Positions 9,401 through 17,686 are shown, counted from the stretch's first letter. The stretch: 26,579 bases of DNA from Isoetes engelmannii (GCA_011763485.2 JAANSK020113350.1:1-26579), one strand, 5' to 3'. Numbers and translations are program-made. Notes: generated by a model not told the origin, from the letters alone.

Positions 9401-12400
9401 TATTGTTTGGAAAGAAAGGTAGCTCAAGCACATTTTATAATTTAGTTTAAGCAAGGGAATAATTTCCAGATCCTGCAGAAATTATTTTGAAAGAAGCAGC
9501 ACAGACATCGGAGCATCAAGAGGAGGTAATTGAGAAGTCAAAGCTTAATTGTTTGCCAATTCTGCTGCCAGAATATGCATGGAAAAGTGCATTACTATCT
9601 GGAAAGAAAGGTATCTCACGTGCATTTCATGACTGATAAGATAGTTCAAGGAAGGAATATTTCCGTGTCATTGCTCCTGCAGAAGCCAGCATCTCAACTG
9701 AAATGAATCAAAAAGAGGAAGAACGTCTCAGCTGCTTACCTATTTTACTTCCAAAATACCCATGGGAAAATGCGGAAGGGACTAGCTCTGGTCAACATGG
9801 TGAGGAATATCTTGATGTGTTTTATAGAAGTTGGCTGTTTATTTACAAATCTGGAACAATTTCTTGCACTTCAGAAAACTTTGTTTTGGTTTGATTACCA
9901 TGTTCAGCAACTAAGCAAGCAAGCAAGCAAAAAGTTTTGAAGTCCATTGATCCCATATGGTGTTAGACTATTCCTGGGGCATATGAACAAAGCTACCAGT
10001 TTGCCTATGTATGGTATAAGCGAACAAGTTCTCTATCTTACAGAGACTATTTTGAACACCCTCGATTTATTTTTTTGTGGGTTTATCAGTTTTTAATTAT
10101 TCCCTATGGCCATGCTCTCTACCTTATGCTGTCTGGTTGTACCTTTTGTGCCTTGGATCTTCCTATTTACCTCTTCTGCCAATTAAGCTGTCCATGGCTA
10201 TGACGTAGAGGAGGCAAAAGTATCTCTTTAAGGCTACAAAAGTAACAACGTATAATGCAATACCTAAAGATGCCAATTATAATGTGTCCCATCAAGCGAA
10301 CATGTCTTGTTGTAGTAATATAGGATTTGGTGCTCTTATAACTCCTCTATAAAGACAGAGCTCATAACTCATGGTCTAAGAAAATAAACCAATGTTTGAA
10401 AGAGGCATTTGCTCAAGCAAGTTAGTATGGCATTCATAGTAATTCGTATGTACCAAGTGTTTGAAGGTTGGTTTACTAGTACTAGTTAATGCATTCTATA
10501 GGAACATTGGTTAAAAGTCTTGCCTATTGTCTTGTAGCAACGATTTCTGAAACAAGGGAAGGAGAACAGGAAGAATATCAAGGAGGGATAACTGGAACAT
10601 CAAAACTTAACTGTATACCAATGCTGCTACCAGAATACATGTGGGGCAATGCAGGATCTTTTGGGAAGGAAGGTAGCTAGCATCTTCTTTTAATAATACC
10701 TAATCTATATTCTCGTTAGCACTTTATTTCACTATTAATTGCTCATGCTGTGCTGACAAAGGATGTTTCAACTGCTTGCCTATCCTACTGCCCAAGTATC
10801 CATGGAAAGGGATTACAAGATCAGAGAGCTTACAAGGTATGGTTCATCGAATTGACTGTCATTTATTTAAAACCACTTAACCATGTTCTATATACCTGCA
10901 TCAGCTGGTAAAAAAACAGATGCAGACATATCATTGAAGCATCAAGAGGAGTTATCTGGTGCACAAGGTTGAGAACACCCTGTTGTAAATTCTTTGCTGC
11001 TATAACTTGCTTATTTGGGCTAGTTAATCATATGGTATGCATTGTCACCATTTCTGTACTACATGATTATGCCAGAAATTGTTGAAACAAAGGAAGAAGC
11101 ACGAAAAAGAGAGCAAATTAATGTTAATTGTATGCCCATGCTGCTGCCAGAATACATATGGGGGAGTACAGCGTCCCATAATGAGGAAACTATGTGAATA
11201 ACAATTTATAGCATGTTGTAAATATTTCAGCAATACGTGGTTAATTTTCCCTTAATTATTTCAGTACTGCTTGCCTGCAGAAGTCCAGAGAACAACAGAG
11301 ATAAGTGAACATGAAAAAGGATCTTTCAGCTGCTTGTCCGTTGCATTGCTAGTAGTATACATACGGGACACTATTGGAGCGTTCCACCTTCAAGATGTTT
11401 GGAGTAAAAGTATTTTTTTTTTCAATTTATGTTAATTCTTGCATTCTAGATTTTTTAGTATACCTCACAGTTTATGCTCATCCTATTCATCGTCTTAGGA
11501 AATACTTGGTCATCTAAAAGTGGTCAATCCTAATTAATGAAATGTGGATCTATAACGAGAAAGTGAATTGCCTTGAGCACCAACATTTGCAAAAGTAAAT
11601 ATATTAAGAGGAGTAACTAATTTGATCTGCTACTGACAACATTCTTTTGTTGGTGTTATTGTCTGTAGGTTTCAAATTATTCGGCTTTACAACCCAATTA
11701 TTATAGTGCTTAACAACAATCCGCAATTATTATGCTCATTACCATGTTTGTTATAGTGGTCATTACCATGTTAATCTGTAAATATGGCTATTGTCAATCA
11801 ATTGGTTGCAATATTGTAGATCTATCAGCCTGTAAAAGGGACACAAAACACCCCCCTGGATTATCTCGTACTTCTACCCAGACTGAAATTAATATTCTAG
11901 ACAAAATACTTTGCCCTAACCATGGCTATTCTTCTAATGCAGATGAAGAGAAAGAAATATTAGTCAATGATATAAGCAGAGAAGAAAAACCTTTAGTTAT
12001 CCCAATTGTTAGTAGAAATGAAGCTGTAGAAATTACTATAAGCACGGAGGAGTTAGGGACGTCCATTGAGATAGTGAAGGTTGACGAGATGCTGAAGGTT
12101 GATCAGTCCTCTATAGCAAAAAAAGATTTAGAGGTTCTAACAGTAGACCCTGAAACTGTAGCTGATGCATTGGAACACAGTAAGCAAGAGTCATCAACAG
12201 GTATGCACATTATAGAATAAAGTACTTCATTGCATGGAATGCTAACATACACATATTGACAAAACAGATGCTTCAGGAGCATCAGAACAAGAACCACCTC
12301 AAGAATCAAAACATTCGGACAATAACAATATAATCTGTGATTGTCTTCCATATTCTCCTCCAATGTTCCATTGGAAGTGGCCTATGGCAAGCTACGGTAC

Positions 12401-13900
12401 TTAGGACTAGCGGGATAAATACTCAACAGTGATGGGAGTTTGAATTACTTCTTTGCATTATTTTTTATGCATGTTCTCTTTAGTTAAGATGCAAAGTTTG
12501 CTTCATCTCTCGCTTCATATAGAAACTTGACTCAAGTTCTTCCATTTATCTGCAGACTTAAATGAGCCATTTATTAGTAGGGATGGAAGTGCAACAAAAA
12601 TCGTATCTGAGGGTCATCATTTCACATCTGCTGGCACTATTGGAGACCAGGAGATTGTTATTCAAGTTGATGGTACAAGTGCAACATCAGTTACAGAAGG
12701 TGGTTTTGGACTCCATGAACGTGTACCAGCCCCTTTTCACATAATACAGCAGCAGTACTTGAAAAGTATAGCCTATGGTGGTTTGGAAACTTCCTTGGCA
12801 TCTCTAGGAGTAGTAGCATCTGCTGCTGGAGCGCAAGCTAAGACAGGTATAATGTCAAGGCAATATGATGTTGTCACCAAATCATTCATAGAAAAGAGCA
12901 TGTAATACCATCAGACTCCACAGTATGCCAGCATTGCTGTCTTTCACCAAATAAAGGAATTTCATTAAGGGAAGACTCTGCATAGCTACATACTCTGCTA
13001 AGCTTGCCCCTTTATAGGAAAGAAGTCGACTTACATCTTAGCCTTTAACCACCTTAGGGACTCCTGTATCAAGTAAGCCTCCCTCTCCAGCACTCTCACA
13101 TCCTGTGTATCCTGGAAGAGTAAAAGAAATATTACTGCCCAGTGTAGAGTATAACACATGCTCTGTTTCTTTAAATTGCATGCCATCTTGTAAAGACTCC
13201 AAAATCCGTAGAGCCAACTATTTTATAGCCTCTGAGCTCCAACCTACAATTGGCTGATCTTCACATGATAATGCATCTCAATGGATCTTGATTTTGTCAT
13301 AAAAACATCTCGTGTTTTTCTGCTTTCCTCTTTGTGAGACAGGCAGGAAGCTAACTACTGCCATTTTTCCCTTATGACTATGACAGTGACTGTCCTTGCA
13401 ATGGGCCTGGCGAATCTACTTACATGTCTTTTGGTGCTGCTACACAATGTAAGTAACAGTGCTGTACATCGCTTGAGCCTCAGATATATTTTTATATTTT
13501 GATTTTGCAGATTACGGTGATGTATCTCAGTGATGGAACGACTTACGAAGCTAATGTTGGTCATGGACCACTTGCAATATTGTCCTGCTTCATATTTGGT
13601 TCTATTTCACCTGTTACATATGGACTGTCGTTCAGGTCTTCAGATTTGCGGGCTTCTAAATTTGCTTTAACAGCCGCTCTGGCATTATTGTTCCTTGTTC
13701 CGCTTGGTTTACTCAAAGCACAAGCACAAAGGCAATCATACAGGTTGGCAGTTACAGCACTTGTTACAGTAGGTCTTGCAGCATCCATAACTGGATTCTT
13801 GGCAGGAGATCTTGTTAGAAGGTGGCTAGATAAAACTGGTTTTGACACGGGACCAAACAATGAAGGGAGTTCATTGTTGTTTAATTGGGTGCTCATGTAA
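6489..13900 (+). CDS. MEB-like membrane protein with expanded module array
   Basis: Exons: 6489-7173, 7259-7426, 7711-7830, 7904-8008, 8677-8805, 8879-9007, 9081-9212, 9284-9418, 9479-9610, 9683-9799, 10538-10672, 10762-10836, 10905-10967, 11076-11165 (donor doubtful), 11281-11409, 11820-12200 (acceptor could be 11757), 12268-12396, 12556-12846, 13387-13448, 13511-13900. All introns are GT-AG, and every junction up to exon 19 is phase 1. The product is about 1170-1200 residues. Exon 1 carries CPMC and CLAC (C153, C156, C218, C221) around the family's CITKRVILRKRKR block. Exons 18-20 carry YLKSIAYGGLETSLASLG and further membrane segments typical of the MEB/VIT-like domain. Arabidopsis MEB1 and MEB2 are ER-body membrane proteins reported to confer iron/manganese tolerance on yeast; transport here is inferred. 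As I recall, family members are about 500-650 residues; the excess is the repeated module exons. The ATG at 6489 is the first in frame after a TAG at 6450. Confidence 0.88.
6945..7158 (+). other. Zinc-ribbon-like CxxC...CxxC region of MEB-like protein
   Basis: Residues 153-223 of the predicted protein. CPMC (C153, C156) is followed by a third cysteine at 159, then the highly basic strand CITKRVILRKRKR, an acidic loop, and CLAC (C218, C221) with STFF after it. Paired CxxC knuckles are expected to bind one zinc ion. This arrangement is the N-terminal hallmark that separates MEB-like proteins from plain VIT transporters. The loop between the knuckles contains a 30-bp in-frame duplication that lengthens it by ten residues. 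Confidence 0.75.
6991..7050 (+). repeat. Perfect 30-bp in-frame tandem duplication
   Basis: Two identical 30-bp copies, 6991-7020 and 7021-7050, encode RKRTSDILTE twice in the loop of the zinc-ribbon-like region. Complete identity points to a recent slippage or unequal exchange event. The reading frame is kept. Confidence 0.97.
8009..8676 (+). other. Long intron 4 of MEB-like gene
   Basis: This 668-bp stretch separates the divergent modules (exons 2-4) from the similar tandem units. It contains one 66-codon ORF without a recognisable motif. I found no module-like sequence in it. It may hold a small decayed insertion, but no terminal repeats are visible. Confidence 0.5.
8677..9682 (+). repeat. 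Five ~200-bp tandem exon-plus-intron units
   Basis: Units 8677-8878, 8879-9080, 9081-9283, 9284-9478 and 9479-9682 (202, 202, 203, 195 and 204 bp) each contain a 129-135-bp exon and a 60-73-bp intron. Not only the exons but also the introns are alike: they begin GTAGCTCA or GTATCTCA, contain GGAATAATTTCC or a close variant, and end TCCTGCAG or a close variant. Similarity in intron sequence means the copies arose by duplication of genomic DNA, more recently than the divergent modules on either side. Confidence 0.92.
9800..10537 (+). other. Long intron 10 of MEB-like gene
   Basis: A 738-bp intron that ends the tandem-unit block. It includes a short AAGC microsatellite at about 9913-9930. No module-like coding sequence was found in any frame. 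Confidence 0.5.
11076..11197 (+). pseudogene. Module exon 14 with damaged donor and in-frame stop
   Basis: After a normal acceptor (ATTATGCCAG) the frame encodes a typical linker and the intact core VNCMPMLLPEYIWGST, but where other units have G/GTAGC the sequence runs on to a TGA at 11195-11197. A cryptic phase-1 donor, A/GTACAG, at 11166 would rescue the frame by dropping the module's tail. Otherwise the exon must be skipped, which would also keep frame because its neighbours meet in phase 1. If read through without splicing it truncates the protein before the membrane domain. Confidence 0.65.
12268..12396 (+). other. Divergent terminal module (exon 17)
   Basis: This 129-bp exon has the same length (43 codons) and phase as exons 5, 6 and 15. 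Its second half reads CDCLPYSPPMFHWKW, keeping the CLP, the proline and the tryptophan of the modules at similar spacing. It lies just before the membrane-domain exon and is probably an old member of the set; it could be the form closest to the ancestral single module. Confidence 0.6.
12757..13900 (+). other. VIT/CCC1-like membrane domain of MEB-like protein
   Basis: Spread over the end of exon 18 and exons 19 and 20. Segments in order: YLKSIAYGGLETSLASLGVV with ASAAGAQA (first membrane helix); VLAMGLANLLTCLLVLL (second, exon 19); LAILSCFIFGSISPVTYGLS (third); ALTAALALLFLVPLGLL (fourth); LAVTALVTVGLAASITGFLAG (fifth). The YGGLETS block corresponds to YGGL-type sequences in MEB proteins, where vacuolar iron transporters have an aspartate-bearing DG motif, so the metal site is not the canonical VIT one. 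The C-terminus is short and polar, ending at TAA 13898-13900. Confidence 0.8.
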
Positions 13901-14580
13901 AGGACCAAACAATATGAATAATAAGGCTGAGGCCGAGTTCTATACGTTAGTGTAGATCAGTACATTTTTCACAGAACCCCTTTATAAATGAATCCAAAAT
14001 GAAGACTTTCAACTGCAAAGTTTGTGCTACTTAACAATCTTAAATATGGAGATTCTAAGTAATAGAGCCAAGAAAAATACCTTGTGAACGTGAATAGCCA
14101 CGACCACAGCTAGTTATCAGCTGTGAGCCAATTTTCATCCTTGATTTGAGAATCGAGTTGCTGTCCGCCACAAGATTAATAACTTGACCAGTTGATGTTA
14201 AATAGGGCCTGGGATTGGGTAGTCTCCACGTATTTCCAGTGTGCATTAAAGAACTTACCTCATTGTGGTTAATAGCAGATGGGTATCTTAGAAAAAATAT
14301 TGCACGACAGGAGATTGAAATTTACTTGGGCAATCCAAAAATCATCAATTCGTGTAAGAATTAACATCGCAAATGTAGTCTATAGTTTTTCATTTTTGTT
14401 TTTGTTCCTTTATGCCGGATTTTCACTACCGGGTGTGGCACTTCAAATATTACAGGTGAACCAATCGTATATTTACATATCATAGCTGCCGCACATGCTA
14501 TTTTTCCACCAAGCTTGGTAGATGCTTAGCTGGCATTATTTTGATGTTGCCACTGATTTTTCATTCTATCGGGCAATATT
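13901..14580. other. 3' flank of MEB-like gene
   Basis: Presumed 3' UTR followed by AT-rich intergenic DNA. The 12-mer GGACCAAACAAT occurs at about 13851 in the coding end and again at 13901, a small local duplication. No canonical AATAAA was identified. A possible minus-strand exon remnant within it is listed separately. Confidence 0.5.
14081..14246 (-). pseudogene. Possible minus-strand exon fragment, unidentified
   Basis: A minus-strand frame starting at ATG 14246 encodes a polar peptide (MHTGNTWRLPNPRPYLTSTG, then GQVINLVADSNSILKS and KIGSQLITSCGRGYSRSQ) and meets a plausible donor, CAAG/GTATTT, at 14080. I see no convincing acceptor or partner exon and do not recognise the family. It may be a gene or transposon fragment or a chance ORF. 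Confidence 0.2.
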
Positions 14581-14581
14581 G

Positions 14582-14929
14582 CCTAGAAGCAGCCTGGGCG
14601 CCTAGCGCCTAGCGCCTGGGGCCTGCACCTAGTAATCTGCTTTGTTCCAGCGACTGGCTTAAGTGCCAGCGCCTTGCTTGCTCTGTTCCAGTGCATGCGC
14701 CAGCGCTTTGTTCTGCTTTGTTCCAGCGCTAGGGTGTAGTGTTTTGTACTTTCAATGGAATCTGTTTCAGCGGTCGGCATCAACCTATCTGCACTAGCGC
14801 CAACCACCCAGCACCGGAGTTGAAGGTTATACCTGCTTGTGCGCTCCTGTGCCATCTGGAGTTCTATTACACTATTTTAGGACACGGTTTTGGCATAGAG
14901 CGCAACAGCTTATATTTTTGGATTTGTGA
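14582..14929. other. GC-rich degenerate repeat stretch
   Basis: Irregular repeats of GCGCCTAG and of GTTCCAGCG/TGCGCCAGCGC make this more GC-rich than the surroundings. The ORFs on both strands are repeat-driven and I do not call them. It lies just upstream of a LINE-like 3' end and may belong to the same insertion. Confidence 0.4.
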
Positions 14930-15187
14930 ACAACCATGAACATTGCCGCCACGGTTTTTTTCCCATGTGGTTTTTTCCTCCGGGCCGTGGTGGCCATGTT
15001 GTTGTTTACGGACTTCGGTCCCCCCTGTACTGTTCAAGGACTTCGGTCCCCCTTGTATTGCTTAAGGACTTCGGTCCCATTTGTATTGCTTAAGGACTTC
15101 GGTCCCCCTTGTACTGCCGTCACATGTCCAATTGGATGCTGCCTAGTGGCGTGACGTTAAAAATATTATCTTATCTTATCTTATTAT
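14930..15187 (+). mobile_element. LINE-like 3' end with TATCT tail
   Basis: The end of this stretch, CAATTGGATGCTGCC followed by GTGGCGTGACG, an A run and then TTATC/TTATCTT units to 15187, aligns in order with the 3' ends at 1981-2036 and 22621-22690. All three contain hairpins with TTCG loops upstream of the tail. This copy has four tandem hairpins. No coding part is recognisable, so it is probably heavily 5'-truncated; the left boundary is approximate. Confidence 0.45.
15010..15121 (+). repeat. Four 28-bp units each with a GGAC-TTCG-GTCC hairpin
   Basis: GGACTTCGGTCC occurs at 15010-15021, 15038-15049, 15066-15077 and 15094-15105, exactly 28 bp apart; the spacer is mostly CCCTTGTATTGCTTAA with a few changes. 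In RNA this 12-mer is the classic, very stable C(UUCG)G tetraloop hairpin. All four hairpins are intact, although the spacers vary. Confidence 0.97.
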
Positions 15188-15911
15188 TCCCAAGGCAATA
15201 GAACAAAAAAAACTAAACATTGTTGTGCGTTGCCGTTAATGGAAGGCTTTTGAGTCAAAATGCCGGCCATTTTAGATTTTGTTGATGCTACCGCTTGGAA
15301 ACTAACAAACCACGTCATTTTTCAACCTGCCGCTAGTGGAAATTCGGCTTTCCATATATACTGCGTTTTGTTTTATCACAAGTTCAGGTCGTCCAATACT
15401 CTTAAGCTGTCGTGATAATCTATGGTGGTGGACAGTCTGGCTGGCTAATCTGTCGACTGCTTACTTTGACACCTGATTAAATTAACTGATTTAATTAGAT
15501 TAGCATATATAAGAAGCAATGTCCACTCTAATTCTCAAGCTTTGCTCGAAGGGTGCTCAATTGGCTCTGCTCCACTCGATCTTGCTTCAATTCTTTCAAA
15601 GTCCACTTTATCCTTCCTTTTCTTTCCTTTTTATGGAATGTTTGCCCGTGAATCCGTCCCTGGACTCCAGGGCTGGAATTTGACCACTTTCAGGCCTGTT
15701 TTTTGGATTTTTGCCTGTAAAAATAGGTGATTTTTTTTTTTTTTGGGTATGGCAATGAAGGGCAACAATTAAGCAATTGCCCATCATAAAGAAGACAACT
15801 ACAAGACATGCACGTCATTTGAAAGGCTAAGATTAGAGATTTTGCCTCTCGTTTTTCTTGTTATATATCCTAAAAAAAGAATTATACGACATTTTGTCAT
15901 ACATTTCTATA
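15188..15911. other. Intergenic, no recognisable gene
   Basis: AT-rich sequence with a T run at about 15729-15744. No ORF with a familiar motif and no repeat structure was noted before the hAT target duplication. Confidence 0.55.
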
Positions 15912-15919
15912 CACCTCAT
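15912..15919 (+). repeat. Target site duplication, left copy
   Basis: CACCTCAT directly precedes the left terminal repeat of the hAT-like element and is identical to the eight bases after its right end at 16973-16980. Eight-base duplications are diagnostic of hAT-type insertion. Confidence 0.92.
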
Positions 15920-16388
15920 CATGGTTACCCGAAACTGGAGCTGGAACCGGAACATCACCCCAAAAACTGGAACTAGAACCGGAACACCTCGGAACGTGAA
16001 CATCCAACTTTAGAAAAAATAAGTTTTGAAAATGGATTTAGCGTTCCCATAGGCTAATTAACCTATTTCAAGTTTAAAATGTCCAAGGGGGGTGTATAAT
16101 AGTGGCCAAATGAGAACAAAGCTCTAACCTTTGGTTCCAGTTACATAACATAAGATCATTTGTATTTTATAAAGAATATAGCTTCAAAACCAATCAGCAT
16201 TATAAAACAAAATTTTTTTATGACATGATAGCTTTACAACATATAATAAAGTAGCATTTATAATATAAAACATCAAATAAAAGTATTTTCATAGTTTTTA
16301 ACTCAATAATTTCATAACAAGAGTACAATGCTCTTAACTAGTAGTAGTAACTAACTAATCACTTAGAGCAGTAGCGAAAAGCACATCC

Positions 16389-16556
16389 TCATTCTCCAGT
16401 CTTCTCTTTCTTGCAATATCTACAACACCACTTCCTAGCACCAGCTGTTGTAGGTGAAGGACTAACAAGATCCACTTCATCCCACCATTTAGATGCATCA
16501 TGTTTAAACCTGGCTCTTTTGGACCAGCCTACTCTGTTCTTTGCCTCTTCTTCCAT
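16389..16556 (-). pseudogene. Truncated hAT transposase N-terminus (BED-like finger)
   Basis: From ATG 16556 the minus strand encodes about 55 residues, including SKWWDEVDL and ARKWCCRYCKKEKTGE. The W...KWxCxYCxKE pattern resembles the BED zinc finger at the start of hAT transposases, though the second half of the finger (the HxxxH/C part) is lost at the stop. Its position inside an element with hAT termini supports the reading. Confidence 0.5.
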
Positions 16557-16819
16557 CCTCTCCAAAAGAAATGAACAAAAAAAAAAAAAGCTTGTCTTGC
16601 TTAGTGCTGGAAGTCGGGCTGCCTGTTGCAGGGCGGCGGCCTTGGTCTTGAACTGGAATCTGGAATGAGGTCTGTTATTGCCTTGATGAATCGAGATGCA
16701 AGGCCCTTGATTAATCAATCTGATGTCTGATGCTTGATGAAGGTCGCTGGTCGCTCAAAAGAGATAAATTAAAAAAAAAAAAAAAGTTGTTGAAAAAGGT
16801 CCATTTTTTTTTTTTTTTA

Positions 16820-16844
16820 AAGTTGGGAACAACGTTCCCAACTT
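16820..16844. repeat. Perfect 11-bp inverted repeat within hAT element
   Basis: AAGTTGGGAAC, a 3-base AAC spacer, then GTTCCCAACTT. It begins the GTTCC-rich right subterminal region and may be a palindromic transposase-binding site. Confidence 0.9.
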
Positions 16845-16972
16845 GCCGTAACATTGTCGGAACGTTGTTCCCAGTAGCATGCACTTTCGGAATAGGAACA
16901 AACGTACCCGGCATGCCCCGGAACGTGTTCACAACGAGAACACGGTTCGGAACTCCGTTCCCGGTAACCATG

Positions 16973-16980
16973 CACCTCAT
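16973..16980 (+). repeat. Target site duplication, right copy
   Basis: CACCTCAT, identical to 15912-15919, immediately after the right terminal repeat. Confidence 0.92.
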
Positions 16981-17686
16981 AGGTTATCTCTCTTGGGTTA
17001 TCCCATCATGGATTATCCTATTGACATATTTTATTATTATTATTTGCATATCAACCAACTACACAACCAATCAACCATTGAAGACATATTTTATGATTTT
17101 TGCATGACCAACCATTGAATTCATGGCATTCCGGCACATAGAGAGGAGCCCTGCGACCAACGGTAGCTGGGAGCAGGTCTCCCATGTGCTGGACTGCTAT
17201 CCAAACTGTAGTTCCTCCACAACATAGAAGTTGGGGATTGCTTTTTTTGTGCAGGGTTGCGTTACGAGATCACTATTTGAATCCCGCAGACAAATCCAGA
17301 AGGATGAAGAAAACAGATTTAGAAGATGGAAGCATGAATAGACCTCCACCTGCAATGATTCGGCATACTTCTACCTGCAAGGATCCAGGCATCTGCGAAG
17401 AGCTTTCGGATCTGTTTGTTTCATGCTTCGAAGAAATCCATGCTACGAAGAGCTTCCAGATCTCCCTGCTACATGTATTTTTGCTCGAGAAATTTGCGGC
17501 GCTCGAAATCTTAAAACAATGGCAGTCGAAGCCCTAAAAAAAAAATACTAATCGGTCGAGCGGACCGAGGTCGCCATGCGTCACCATCAAAATGCACCAT
17601 AGAGAAAAATTGAGACCCAACTTTTATATTGTTGCCGCCCAGCAACACTATCACCAGGAAAGGCCCTCCATCTAACTCGGACTACT
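16981..17686. other. Intergenic; one uncalled 117-codon ORF
   Basis: A plus-strand ORF at 17184-17537 has no motif I recognise and contains an internal repeat: CGAAGAGCTT followed by a GATCT block occurs twice about 57 bp apart (near 17396 and 17453). It ends beside a 10-base A run. I treat it as non-coding or a decayed insertion. Confidence 0.4.

Larger units (their letters stand above)
7259..11409 (+). repeat. Exon array encoding 13 CLPxLLPEYxW modules
   Basis: Exons 2-15 each carry an acidic or polar linker followed by one module, ending in a Gly codon split by the intron. Module cores by exon: 2 VTCLSSLLSWGA (divergent); 3 LNCIPFLLPGYEW; 4 RKYLSYLLPQHLL (divergent, no Cys); 5 LNCLPILVPEYAWGSA; 6 LNGLPIRFPEYTWGNA (Cys lost); 7 INCFPVRLSEYAWRSA; 8 LNCLPILLPEYAWRSA; 9 LNCLPILLPEYAWKSA; 10 LSCLPILLPKYPWENA; 11 LNCIPMLLPEYMWGNA; 12 FNCLPILLPKYPWKG; 13 linker only; 14 VNCMPMLLPEYIWGST; 15 FSCLSVALLVVYIRD (degenerate). 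A further ancient copy, CDCLPYSPPMFHW, is in exon 17. Cys, Leu-Pro, Pro-Glu-Tyr and Trp are the most constant residues. I know of no named domain that matches. Confidence 0.9.
15920..16972. mobile_element. hAT-like DNA transposon, non-autonomous (1053 bp)
   Basis: The ends are CATGGTTACC at 15920-15929 and its exact reverse complement GGTAACCATG at 16963-16972; similarity continues imperfectly inward. Perfect 8-bp direct repeats flank it. Subterminal regions at both ends are dense in GGAAC/GTTCC motifs, resembling the subterminal transposase-binding repeats of hAT elements. Inside, on the minus strand, is a short BED-finger-like remnant, but no catalytic domain or dimerisation region, so the element cannot encode its own transposase. 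Two long A/T homopolymer stretches (16577-16589, 16770-16818) lie within it. Confidence 0.85.

Noticed and set aside
8677-9682. CRISPR-like or satellite array
   Set aside because: The periodic 200-bp units are coding exons with short introns, with intact GT-AG borders and conserved protein motif.
11669-11756. Exon 16 starting at the strong acceptor at 11668
   Set aside because: Phase 1 entry there hits TAG within 14 codons, and the frame of the long ORF has a TAA at 11711; acceptors at 11756 or 11819 keep the frame.
14583-14939. ORFs of 90 and 66 codons on opposite strands
   Set aside because: Both are created by GCGCC/TTCCAGCG repeats and show no domain.
16730-17107. 125-codon plus-strand ORF with Lys and Phe runs
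   Set aside because: Product of A and T homopolymers in the hAT element, running across the right terminal repeat into flanking DNA.
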